Origin: Cephalotus follicularis
Taxonomy: Eukaryota; Streptophyta; Magnoliopsida; Oxalidales; Cephalotaceae
Length of the DNA: 64,000 bases
Direction of reading: 5' to 3'
Assembly (NCBI GenBank): GCA_001972305.1
Contig: BDDD01002101.1
Span: 172,246-236,245, forward strand
The translations under genes were made by a program, and so were the position numbers. Within the stretch, counting starts at the first letter, position 1. Every line of letters starts with the position of its first letter. Shown piece by piece: positions 47,988 to 58,634 of the stretch. The notes below the pieces were generated by a model. The model was given only the letters and a program-made list of their open reading frames with translations. It ran no database searches and was not told where the DNA came from.

Positions 47988-48215
47988 ACTGTAACAGTCG
48001 ACTGTTTTTCCATAACAGTCGGCTGGATCCTTGAGTCATTCGACTGTTCTTCCCCAACAGTCGACTTGTTCATCACGAGTAATCAGTAGTCGACTGTCTT
48101 CCTCCGACAGTCGACTGTTCTGGGCAAAAACGCATGCACAGTCGACTGTTCTTACTTGACAGTCGGCTGGATGATTGAGTAGTCGACTGTTTTACTTAAA
48201 CAGTCGGCTGTTCTG
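47988..48215 (-). repeat. CAGTCGACTG palindrome cluster, L (downstream)
   Basis: About ten copies: ACAGTCGACTGT, ACAGTCGGCTGG, GTAGTCGACTGT, ACAGTCGACTTG. Core GTCGAC retained, flanks wholly different from other families but still self-complementary. Confidence 0.85.
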
Positions 48216-48557
48216 GGCTGGACAGTACCAGTAATTCACTTCTAAATCCATTCAACAAGCAATAGAAACCATTCCACACGTATTCATATCATAGAATATC
48301 ATCAGTAGTCATATCCTGGTCTAAAACACAACTCAATTCATGCATTATTCTCCATTTTCATTGTAATTCAAATGAAACCCAAACATGGTATTGCATGAAA
48401 ACCAATCCAAACTCCATCCAAAATTCAGTGTGCATGTCAGGTTATTCATAAACAGTAACCACAACATTAAAACAGAAATCCACAACCAACAACTACACCA
48501 TTCATTTATAACCTCATTACTCTTAAACTCAAAATGCATGCATAGAATTTCTACCAT

Positions 48558-48602
48558 TTCCCCTACCTTTGATTTCAAGTTAGAAATCGGAAGTCCACCT
48601 CT
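48558..48602 (-). other. Conserved LTR hairpin block (L)
   Basis: Minus strand: AGGTGGACTTCC, stem GATTTC, loop TAACTT, stem GAAATC, then AAAGGTAGGGG. Relative to K both arms changed together (C to T on one side, G to A on the other). Confidence 0.7.
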
Positions 48603-49014
48603 TTGTGTCTCCTTTCCAGTATCTTTGAGCCTCCTAGTAGCTCCAAGAACAGTCCAAAAGTTCCAATCCGAGCTCCAAGCTTGACAATGAGGAATCCTAT
48701 CAATTTCTCACTATCTTCACTCTCAATTTCTCTGGTTCTTTCTTATCAGGTTGCAGGGTGAGAGAGACGAAGGGAAGGTAGCATTTATGCAGACCTCTCT
48801 CCTTCAACCCGTTTGCATGGAACTAAGGGCCCTTTTCTCCCATTTTCACTTGCATGCACCCACACTGGTCATTATTTCTCTTCCCCTCTGTCCTTACAGG
48901 TCATGGCGTGGTGGTGCATGCTTAACACGTCTTATTGCATGTGATGGCTTCTGAAGATACTCTTCCCATGTCAGTTTGCATGTGATTTCGCCATTTGTCA
49001 CAAAAACAGAGCAC

Positions 49015-49172
49015 GAACCAGTCGGCTGCCCTTCCCTGGCAGTCGGTTGTTCACCTGGAAGTCTGTTGCCAAGTGTCACGTCAGTTGGCCAGTTGCCTGG
49101 TTCCTCACGCCAGTCGACTGCCCCACACTTCAGCCCAACAGTCGGCTGGTATATCGCACCAGTCGGCTGTCC
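49015..49172 (-). repeat. CAGTCGACTG palindrome cluster, L (upstream)
   Basis: CCAGTCGGCTGC, GCAGTCGGTTGT, CCAGTCGACTGC, ACAGTCGGCTGG and CCAGTCGGCTGT. GTCGGC forms dominate here. Confidence 0.8.
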
Positions 49173-49337
49173 AAGCCAAAATTTCCACAATTATACTTAG
49201 AATCACACTTCTAAATGCTCTATGTTAATTTAATTTCCAGATATCAACCAGGAAAGTCACCTTTTATTAATTCAAGGTAAAACTACATTGAGGATTACAA
49301 TAATACATGAAATCAAATTTTCGGGCGTTATAGAATA

Positions 49338-50160
49338 TGATCCTCCCATGTACCAGCGAAGTTAATAACACAAGCTCGGAGCATATCCTCCACTGAGACA
49401 CCATCGTACCAGCTATCATGGCTTTATGAATCAATGAATCAGCAACAATATTTGCCTTTCCAGGGTGGTACTGGATGCTACAATCATAGTCATTGAAGAA
49501 CTCCACCCATCTACGCTGCCTCATGTTCAGTTCATCTTGGTAGAACAAGTACTTCAGACTTTTATGGTAGGTAAATATCTCAAACTATGTTTCATACAAA
49601 TAATGTCTCTAGTTCTGAAGAGCAAACACAATAGCAGCTAGTTCGAGATCATGCATTGGGTAATTCTCTTCATATCGCTTCAATTTTCTTGAAGCATAAG
49701 TAATCACTCAACCCTGTTACATCAGTACGCAACGCAATCCCTTACCTGAAGCATCCCTATAAACTACAAAATCCTCATTACCATCAAGTAATGCCAAGAT
49801 AGGACCAGAATTCAACCGATCCTTCAATTCCCGAAAGCTAACTTCACAATCCTCATCCCAGACAAACAAAGTCTTCTTCTGGGTCAACTTAGTCAAAGGC
49901 ACAGCTATCCTCAAAAAATTATGAAGAACCTCCAGTAATACGTTGCCAAACCAAGGAAACTATGTACCTCGGTCACATTCCTCGGTTGTGGCCAATCCTG
50001 AATGACCTCAGTCTTCGACAGATCCACCGCCAAGCGCTCATCAGATACTATGTGACCAAGAAAGACCACATGATGAAGCCAAAATTTGCACTTACCGAAT
50101 TTGGTGCTTTATTCAGCATCCGACAGTCAATACAAAGTCTTGTTGACCCATGACTAACAA
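49338..50160 (-). pseudogene. K integrase-RNase H-RT remnant
   Basis: Minus strand. Recognisable blocks: [16 protein letters not shown] and YHPGKANIVAD after RNase H (49440-49550), the [14 protein letters not shown] and YRDASGKGL block of the RT/RNase H junction (~49720-49900), then RT sequence to about 50160. The order matches A and B. This part is the most decayed gypsy pol in the window. Confidence 0.75.
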
Positions 50161-50772
50161 CCATTCGACATAATCCACTTTGATACGATACGATTCGTAC
50201 TCATTTATCACACTAATAGGAGTCTAGATGTTCGCTAGGCCTGTATGTTGTCTCATACCAACATATACGTATATGGTCGTTCATTCTCTCAGCTGCCTCC
50301 ACAATCATTCAATCATTCAATCATTCATTTGACCGTTAAGTCAATCATTCATTCATTCTCACACTTGCTAGCTAGCCCCCGAAGGTTCTAACTTAATATC
50401 CATCAGTATCCACTCAATCACTACCTTAGATAATTCAATCCATCAGAACAATTTTGATCAATAACAATACAATGTATTTGAGCAAGAGTGAAGACCTTAC
50501 CTTCCATAATTCTTTTGCCGATATCTCTCTACTATGAAGGTCGAATTGCGGCATCGTTATCACCCGCAGGTGTCTTCTGACCCCACGTACAATCTTTCAC
50601 CCTATGGCTAGATGCCTCATACTTCAAGCACAACCCGTTCTTTAACTAACAATCCTTCAGCTGATGGCTCTTACCACCACAATGAAGACAAGGTCCTGGT
50701 CTCGCCTTACTCCAAAGACTAGGAGTTCCTTGAGTGGCAGTCTGTTAAGATTTAGTCTTCGATGACTTGGTT
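50161..50772 (-). pseudogene. K gag remnant and unassigned stretch
   Basis: 50161-50500 has no recognisable domain, only CATTCATTCA-type low-complexity sequence. 50540-50760 on the minus strand aligns with the zinc-knuckle region of B (23930-24170), with CxxC-type and H-rich residues. Element M begins at 50773. Confidence 0.6.
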
Positions 50773-53676
50773 TGTAAGGGCTCACATTAATTTTGGGTGA
50801 ATTAATGTTTAGGCCTTGGAGAAAATTTTTCTTTTTCTTTGTTTGGGTTCGGTTTTGGACTTGTGGCATAACGCCTTTGGACATGTGTTAAGTAAAGGGG
50901 TGGACAAGTGTCAAGTGAAGAGTGAAGAGGTGGAAGATATTTTAAATGGTGTTTTGGGAAGAGTGAAGCTTCTTGAAGAAGTTTGGTTAGTTGACTTTGG
51001 CTAATGTAAAGGATAGTGACCTTCTTTCATCAGTTCACGTTTGAGAGAGAGAGAGAGGGAGCCTTGTTGAGTCTTCTTTCTTCTTCTTCGTCTCCCTAAA
51101 GCTTTGGTCTCCAGTTGAGGTTGGAACTTCCTTACCTGTCTACACGTCTAGCAAGTGAGTGTCCTCCTCAGTACATTGTGGTGCGTCGCTTTGATGGTGC
51201 AGTAACGGTCTATGAGGCCGAGGAAGAGCTTCGCCTTGGTTCTTATGCATGTGTGTGGTTCATGCATGACCTCGAAACATTAATTGATGGTAGCTAAGCG
51301 TAGTTGTGTGTTGATCTTGTAGAGGAGGATCCAGGCACGAAGTTTGCACAACAAGGAAGCTAGCTAAGGAGAACTGCTGATACTAGTGAGTGAGATGTTT
51401 CCTTTCTATCAATTGATACTGAGAGTTATTGCTTAATATGCCTGTTTATTTGATATCGTCTGATCAGGATTTCTTCTCCTATGGTCTTAATGTTGTTGCA
51501 TGTGAAAGACTGTGTTTTGAATGAAGGACTCGATCTTGGGTTGAACTTGTTGTTTCCCCTTTTCTTGTTTATGTATTTCATGCCTTCTTAATATCATGCC
51601 TTGCTTTCCTGGATACTGGTTACTGGTGCCGAGATGGAAATGAGACACATTGTGGCGGGTAGGGGAGTGGGCATACGATCCCAATTCCATTCAGCAGTGC
51701 CATTGTCTATGATGAACTATTGGGTGTCACTGTGCCTGGGTTCCATACCCGAATCTGCTCATTTCGTTGGTCTATCATGGAATGATTTGTGAGGGCAGCT
51801 GAGGATCCGCTACATTCTTGGTCAGGCCATAATGGAGTCCTTGGACACGATATGGTCTAAGTGGTGATACACTTAGCTCTGAGCTGAAGTTCTCCTTTGT
51901 CATCTTGTCAAGGGTAGAGCTGAGCGGTGATTCGCGAGCCCCTTGGACAATACTAGCGCTATGTGATTGCCAACGAGGTAGATCATCGATTGATGTTCAT
52001 ATGGTGTAGTAATGAGCTCGTGATTGCCGAGGAAGGTGTGCTTGTGTAGCCCTTCGATCGATGTTCATGTAGCGAGGTGCGCCAAATGTGTGATTGCCAA
52101 GGAAGGAGTGCTTATGTAGCCCTTCTATCGATGTTCATACGGTGCTCTGGAAGTGGGTATCTATATGCGTATATGAGGGATGTGTACAGTCCTGTAGCCC
52201 ATGACCACATTGATGGATTTCAGCAAAGCTGTTACTGTGTTTGCCGAGGCGGTTTCGGCTATGGAAATGTGTGAATATGATGTGTGCATGCGTGTGAGGA
52301 AATGTGCTTGTGATTGATACAGTACCAGTAGTCCTCTTGATAATTGTTGATCCTTAGAGTCTGATATTTTGTTGATCCTCAGATTCTTGGCATTTTCGAT
52401 ATAACTTGTTGTTATTTATCTTTCCTTGAGGCCAGTCGTTAAGTTTGGTAGCTCTGACGCCTCCTCGGACCTTATCTTGTTGTTGATACTCTTGTACTTG
52501 ATCTCCTCTGCCTTGTTTCTATTGAGCAGTGGATATTGGGTGTCCTCGGCCCAGTTGGGGGTAGGGCACGTTTACGTTGTTCTTAGCACCCCGTGGTGAT
52601 GGGTTGCTTGGTAAGTTCCTTGGTCTTACTTATAGTTAGTTGGACTAATCCCCTCTCAGTTCTGTGTGCAGAGGAAGCAGGGCTGCAGGGTTCTTTAGAT
52701 CCACTAAGAGAAAGCGTGTTGATAGAGGTAGACACTTGGCGCAGCACCTTCGGATGGCTCCTCGGCCATGCGCAACCTTCATGTATTTTGGGGATTTCTT
52801 GGGGGGGTTTGTATATATTTTGATGATGTTAAGGTCTGTAAACTTCTTTTGTAAACTTGTATATGAATCCTGGATGATGTGTGTCCTCGACATTTTTGTC
52901 AGAGGATCGTATATAATTCATTTAATGTTTTATATACTTTTTATGATATGAGATCTCCTTTAATGAATGTTCGTTGTTTTCACTAAGTGTTTTAGGATGC
53001 AGAGATGAGGAGCATGTTTTGGAGTCATCGGACTCTTGGCAGAGGAACGGGTATCCTCAGCCTAGGCCTTGGGTGGAACCACAGGAGTTTCTCCTCGGGG
53101 CCTTAGGAGTCATGGCACATATGCTGAGAATGCTAGGGGAAGGGTGGTGAGGTTCACGGACTAGGGGACACTAGGTTGACCTTTCATGGCATCCCCAGGC
53201 TTTTGACCTCGAGCGTGGCTCGTAGATGTTAAGTGAGAGTTGAGGCTTCTCCTTACTTTTGACTGACCTCCTGTCCTCTGACCGGCTAGATTCCTTGAGG
53301 TGTTTTTAATGTATGTGCCCTGGTGGATCTTTCATTGCTCAAGCGGGGTGAGATTCCATCTCCTTAGTGTATGTTTAGCGTTTGGGGGACCTCGAGTTGT
53401 GGTTCTCTGCAAGGCGTTTGTCCCCGGGCTTTTGAGTTGATCCCAGGCTTAAGGTTTAAGTCATACGATGTCGTTTCCTATGCCCGGGCATTTCCTTATT
53501 TTAATGCCTTAGGTGCGTGGACGTTTGGAGAGAGTAGTACACCTCTGTAGCGTGTTTTCACATATGCTCTTTAGGCCTTGAGTGTTAGGCTTTTGTAGGT
53601 TAGGGATCCGGGTGGATGATCCTTCCACCTGGCACGGCCGTCCTCCGGCAGGGGTGGTCAGGAACGGGGCGTGTCA
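50773..53676 (+). repeat. M 5' LTR
   Basis: TGTAAGGGCTCACATT ... CGGGGCGTGTCA, about 2904 bp. Its first 1.8 kb aligns with 58635-60454. It contains TCGATGTTCAT repeats around 51970-52140 and a GCCTCGG/CCTCAGCC-rich 3' portion. No GTCGAC cluster and no hairpin block of the A type. Confidence 0.9.
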
Positions 53677-53682
53677 GCTTTT

Positions 53683-53694
53683 TGGTATCGGAGA
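53683..53694 (+). other. M primer-binding site (probable)
   Basis: TGGTATCGGAGA, similar to the initiator-Met site TGGTATCAGAGC, seven bases inside the LTR end. Confidence 0.65.
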
Positions 53695-53805
53695 ATACCG
53701 GTTTAGTTTCCTTGTGTTTTCTTTGGAGACTTTTGGGGGTATGCATTGCATGCATTTCATGTAGTATACTTGTTAGTAATACTCGAACCATGCATGTGAA
53801 GGTAG

Positions 53806-54990
53806 ATGGTGCCTCAACGTCAGACCAGAGGACGTGGTTTGGGTAGGAGACGAGCAGTCTCCCCAGCCATAGGATGTGGTCAGCGTAGAGGAAGAGAGGC
53901 CTCCCCACCACATGTGGATCAAGAACTGCCTCCTGTTGAGCCCGGTGTGCAGGCAAACCCTGGAGTGGTTGGACAAGAGACTGGACCGACGGTGGCAGCC
54001 TAGGTCCCAACAACACAGTCAGCATCGCAGGTACCTCCTCTGATTGGTACTGGTAATCAAGCTGAGTGGATGCAGTTTACTACGATGATATCACAAGCCT
54101 TGAGTGGTTCTCGACCTCAATCCTTATCGGTTGAACGTCTGCAACGTTTGGGCACTACAACCTTTGAGGGTACAGATGATCCAGCGGATGCAGAGGCATG
54201 GCTGAACCATCTTGAGATGATCTTTGTACAGATGGGAGTTTCTGACGATTCACTTGTTGGACTTTCCATCTTCTTGGTAAGGAAGAATGCTCATTGACGG
54301 TGGGAAGCTCTCCAGGCAAGGCATACCGATGTTACGGCAATCACTTGGAATGTTTTCAAATGAGAGTTTCACCAGTACTTCTTCCCGGCTACCTTTGTGA
54401 AAGAGAAGAGGAGAGGGTTTTTGCACTTGCGCCAGGGGAACACGACTGTGACCCAGTATGAGTACCGTTTTATGGAGTTGTCTCACTTTTCTCTGGTGTT
54501 GGTTGCAGACCAAGAGGAGAGGTGTGAGAAATTCTTAGATGGGTTACGACCCGAGGTGAGGCATACTGTGGCAGCAACAAACTATACTATCTTTGGCGAT
54601 TTGGTGGAATCTACCAAAAGAGTTGAGCAAAGTATTACGGAGCAGAGGAACCGGCAGGACAGAGGCTAGAAGAGAGATGGACAGCAGGCTGCTCAAGGGG
54701 AAGGTTCTTCCCGAGGACATGGAAAATGGAGGAAGCGTTTCTCCCACAAACAAGCCAATGGTGGAAACCGAGGACAGGCCAAGTCCAATGGGCAGTGGAC
54801 GCTTTCTTCATAGCAGATGAGTCCTCCTACAGCCAGTTATTCGCAGCAGAGCATGCACCAGAGTTCATCAATTTCTCAATAGCCTCCAAGGTGCCAGAGG
54901 TGTGGTCGTTCTCACTTTGGCAATTGTAAGGCAGAGACCCGAGAATGTTTCCAGTGTGGCTAGGTTGGACATATCAAGATGAACTGTCCA
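53806..54990 (+). pseudogene. M gag region
   Basis: Opens MVPQRQTRGRGLGRR and includes the gag core (GTDDPADAEAWLNHLEMIF, RQGNTTVTQYEYRFMELS, CEKFLDGLRPEVRH) and a zinc-knuckle pair near 54890-54985. The usual role is particle assembly. Broken in several places. The start is an ATG about 110 bp after the PBS. Confidence 0.8.
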
Positions 54991-54999
54991 CAAGTTCAG

Positions 55000-57900
55000 T
55001 AGACCTCGATAACGCCTGGGTCAGCTGCTTCCAATAGACAATCTACGGGGGCCAAAGGTGGATCAATGGTTTCGCAAGTGGGTTCATCCTAGGCTAGTGG
55101 TAGCCGTCAGCAAGGTAGACCTGCAGTGACTACTATAGTCTATGCTCTTAACAGAGAAGATGCTCTCGGATTCGCGGACGTGGCTATAGGTAAGGATCCT
55201 ATGTTCGGCAGAGACGCCATGGTTTTGTTTGACATGGGAGCCTCTTTATCTTTTGTTGCCCATGCATTTTGCATACATGCATATGCTGAGTTGAGTTCTT
55301 TAGACGAAGAGATTACTGTATCTATTCCTACGGGCCAGAGTTACCATGTAGGACGAGTCTACAGAGCTTGTGATGTTGTGATCATGGGGCAAAGTTTCGT
55401 AGCTGACCTTATCCCTTTCAAGATTGAGGACTTTGATGCCATCCTGGGCATGGATTGGCTGGTAAGGCACCGAGCAGTGGTCAATTGTTCACGAAAGGTT
55501 GTTTCCTTTTGTTTGCTCAACGAGTCAGACATGGAGTTAATCTGTGAGCAGCGCTCGACACCTTTGAAGATGATCTCGGCTATAGTTGCACATAAGACCT
55601 TGGGGAAGGGTGCACAAGTATTTTTAGCTCATGTGGTGGATACTCGGATGTCTAAGCCAGAGGTAAGGGACATACCGATGGTTTGTGAGTTCCCCGATGT
55701 TTTTCTCGATGAGTTACCAGGTCCTCCACCGGACGGGGAGATAGACTTTAAGATTGTGTTGATCCCTGGTGCAGCTCCTATATCCCTTGCTCCTTACCGT
55801 ATGACACTGGTAGAGTTGAAAGAGTTAAAGGTGCAGTTGGAAGACTTGTTGGATAAAGGATTTATCTGGCCTAGTAGTTCTCCGTGGGGTGCTCCAGTCC
55901 TGTTCTTGAAGAAGAAGAAGGATGGAGCTATGCGGTTGTGTATCGAGTATAGGCAGCTCAACAAAGTCACTGTGCGTAACAAGTACTTGTTGTCAAGGAT
56001 AGATGACTTGTTTGACCAGTTGCAAGATGCCTGTGTGTTCTCTAAGATAGATATTCGGTCTGGATATCACCAGTTAAAGGTGAGGGGAGAGGATGTTCTG
56101 AAGACAACCTTTAGATTTAGATATGGTCTCTATGTGTTCTTTGTTATGCCGTTTGGGTTAACCAATGCACCGACCGCTTTCATGGAGTTGATGAATCGAG
56201 TGTTCCAGCCCTTCTTGGACAATTTTGTGGTAGTGTTCATAGACGACGTGATGGTGTACTCGCGGAGTATGGCTGAGCACGAGGAACATCTGAGGATCGT
56301 TTTGCAGACCTTGAGAAACCCTGAGTTGTATGCTAAGCTCAATAAGTGTGAGTTTTGGTTGGACAAGGTTGGGTTTTTGGGTCATGTGATCTCGGGCCAA
56401 GGTGTTGAAGTGGACCCGAGGAAGGTTAAAGCTGTGTTAGTGTGGGAAAGACCCAAGAGTATGCCTGAGGTGAATAGCTTCCTCAGACTTGCTGGCTATT
56501 ACCGAAGATTCGTTGAGGGATTCTCGGCAATAGTGGCTCCTCTGTCAAAGTTGACTAGGAAGGATGTGAAGTTTGTGTGGTCAGAGGACTGTGAGAAAAG
56601 CTTCCAGACGTTGAAGGATTGGTTAATGTTAGCTCCAGTGTTGACCCTTCCTTCTCCAGGGGTTGGTTTTGTGGTTTACAGTGATGCTTCCTTGCATGGC
56701 CTTGGTTGTGTGTTGATGCAAGAAGGGAAGGTTATTGCCTATGCTTCTCAGCAGTTGAAGGTTCATGAGCTCAACTATCCTACCCATGACTTGGAGTTAG
56801 CTGCGGTGGTGTTTGCGTTGAAGATATGGTGTCATTGTTTGTATGGTGAAGTCTACCAGATCTTTACTGACCACCAGAGTTTGAAGTATTATTCTTCTCA
56901 ACCACACTTGAACATGAAGCAGAGGAGATGAATCGAGCTTATCAAGGATTATGATTGTACCATTGAGTATCATCCTGGTAAGGCCAACGTGGTTGCTGAT
57001 GCGTTGAGAAGGAAATCTTCTGTTTCCTTGGTTCCTTGGCTTATGTACAGTTGGGTTACGTACCAATGTTGGAACAATTGAGATCTTTAAGGGCTGAGTT
57101 ATCTGTCGGGGACAGTGGTGCAATGTTGGCTTCTTTACGAGTGAGGTCTGTTTGGGAAGAGTAGATCCGTGGAGCGCAAGAGAAAGACTGGATGTTGGCT
57201 AAGTTAATGAAACAAGTTAGAGAAGGTTCTCAGACGGACTACCACATCAGAGGTGATGGTACTCTGATGTTTGGGCAGAGGATATGTGTACCACATGTTG
57301 AGACGATCAAGCAGGAAATTCTGAAAGAAGCTCATCATTTTCCTTGGTCAATGCATCCTGAAAGTACCAAGATGTACTGTGATCTAAGGCAATCCTTTTG
57401 GTGGTTTGGCATGGAGCGTGAGATTGCCAGGTTTGTGGCAAGATGCCTGACGTGCCAACAAGTGAAGTCTGAGTGACAGAAGCCCTCGGGTATTCTCCAA
57501 CCGCTTCCTATTCTGGTGTGGAAATGGGACAACATATCGATGGACTTTGTCACGGGTTTTCCTAGAATGAGAAGTAAGCATGATGCTATCTGGGTGATCG
57601 TTGATCGTCTGACCAAGTCTGCTCACTTCTTGCCAATAAGGAAGGACTTTAGTTTGGGCAAGTTAGCTTGATTGTATGTGGATGGTGTGATCAGGTTACA
57701 TGGGATTCCCAGCAGCATAGTCTCAGACCTAGATCCAAGGTTTGCATCAAAATTCTGGCGGAGCTTGCAGAGGACGTTGGGTACGGAGTTGCGACTCAGT
57801 ACGACGTACCATCCTCAGATCGATGGGCAGTCTGAGCGTGCTATTTAAATTCTTGAGGACATGTTGAGAGCCTATGTTATGGATTTTGGGGGAGTTGGGA

Positions 57901-58606
57901 TGACCACCTGACCTTGATCGAGTTCGACTACAACAACAGCTACCAAACGAGCATTGGTATGGCTCCTTATGAGGCTTTGTATGGCAGACGTTGCCAAACC
58001 CCTTTGTGTTGGAATGAGGTGGGAGAACACCAGTTGTTAGGACCAGAGTTGGTTCGGGATGCGACAGAGAAGGTGAAAGTGATCCGAGATCGTCTGCACA
58101 CAGCTAAGAGTAGACAGAAGAGCTACGCAGACAAACGTCCTAAGGACTTGGAGTTCTCGGTGGGTGATAAGGTCTTCCTCAGAGTATCACCATACACGGG
58201 GATTGTTCATTTTGGCTAGCGTAGAAAGCTTAGCCCGAGGTACATAGGACCCTTTGAGATCGTACAGAGGATCGGGCCAGTGGCTTATCGTCTGGCATTG
58301 CCTTCAGAGTTAGCCAGAATGCATGACGTGTTCCATGTATCCATGCTAAGGAAGTACGTTGCTGATCCTTCCCATGTTTTGGTAGAACCAGTGGTGTTGT
58401 CCGAAGAGGATCTACCAGTTTTGGCTTACGAAGAGGCCCCAGAGAAGATTTTGGACCGCCAAGAACAAGTGTTGAGGAACAAGACCATCCCGTTGGTGAA
58501 GGTCTTGTGGAGGAACCATGTAGCAGAGAAAGCTACATGGGAGCGTGAGGACCAGATGAGGGAACGCTACCCTGACTTGTTCCTCAGAGCAGAGCTAGAA
58601 TTTTGA
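55000..58606 (+). pseudogene. M pol region
   Basis: Protease with [12 protein letters not shown] and DAILGMDWL (55200-55460), RT with [12 protein letters not shown] (~56230), RNase H with [17 protein letters not shown] (~56670), zinc-binding integrase (HPESTKMYCDL...CLTCQQVKSE, 57340-57475) with MDFVTGFP and a QSERA-type core, then the C-terminal [19 protein letters not shown] block and a chromodomain-like end ([16 protein letters not shown]). PR-RT-RH-INT-chromo order: chromovirus, Tekay-like but in another branch than A/B/K. Fossil. Confidence 0.9.
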
Positions 58607-58617
58607 GGATAAAATTC

Positions 58618-58634
58618 CTTGAAAGGGGAGAGGA
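58618..58634 (+). other. M polypurine tract
   Basis: GAAAGGGGAGAGGA abutting the 3' LTR start TGTAATGACC. Confidence 0.85.

Larger units (their letters stand above)
46831..49332 (-). mobile_element. L: solo LTR inside K's integrase
   Basis: Plus-strand TGTCACGCCCC ... GGGCGTTATA, 2502 bp, flanked by the identical duplication GAATA (46826-46830, 49333-49337). No internal region. It has the conserved hairpin block and two clusters of a distinct palindrome, ACAGTCGACTGT, in place of the ACGTCGACGT type. It is therefore a separate family from A, B, C and K. Confidence 0.92.
43446..50772 (-). mobile_element. K: Ty3/gypsy element, minus strand, 5' part outside
   Basis: 3' LTR 43446-46118, polypurine tract, then minus-strand chromodomain/integrase (46119-46830), solo LTR L (46831-49332), then integrase, RNase H, RT and a gag zinc-knuckle area up to 50772, where element M is inserted. 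K itself lies in the copia RT of I. Protein motifs match A and B. Strongly degraded (more than six breaks) and older than L and M, which interrupt it. Confidence 0.9.
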
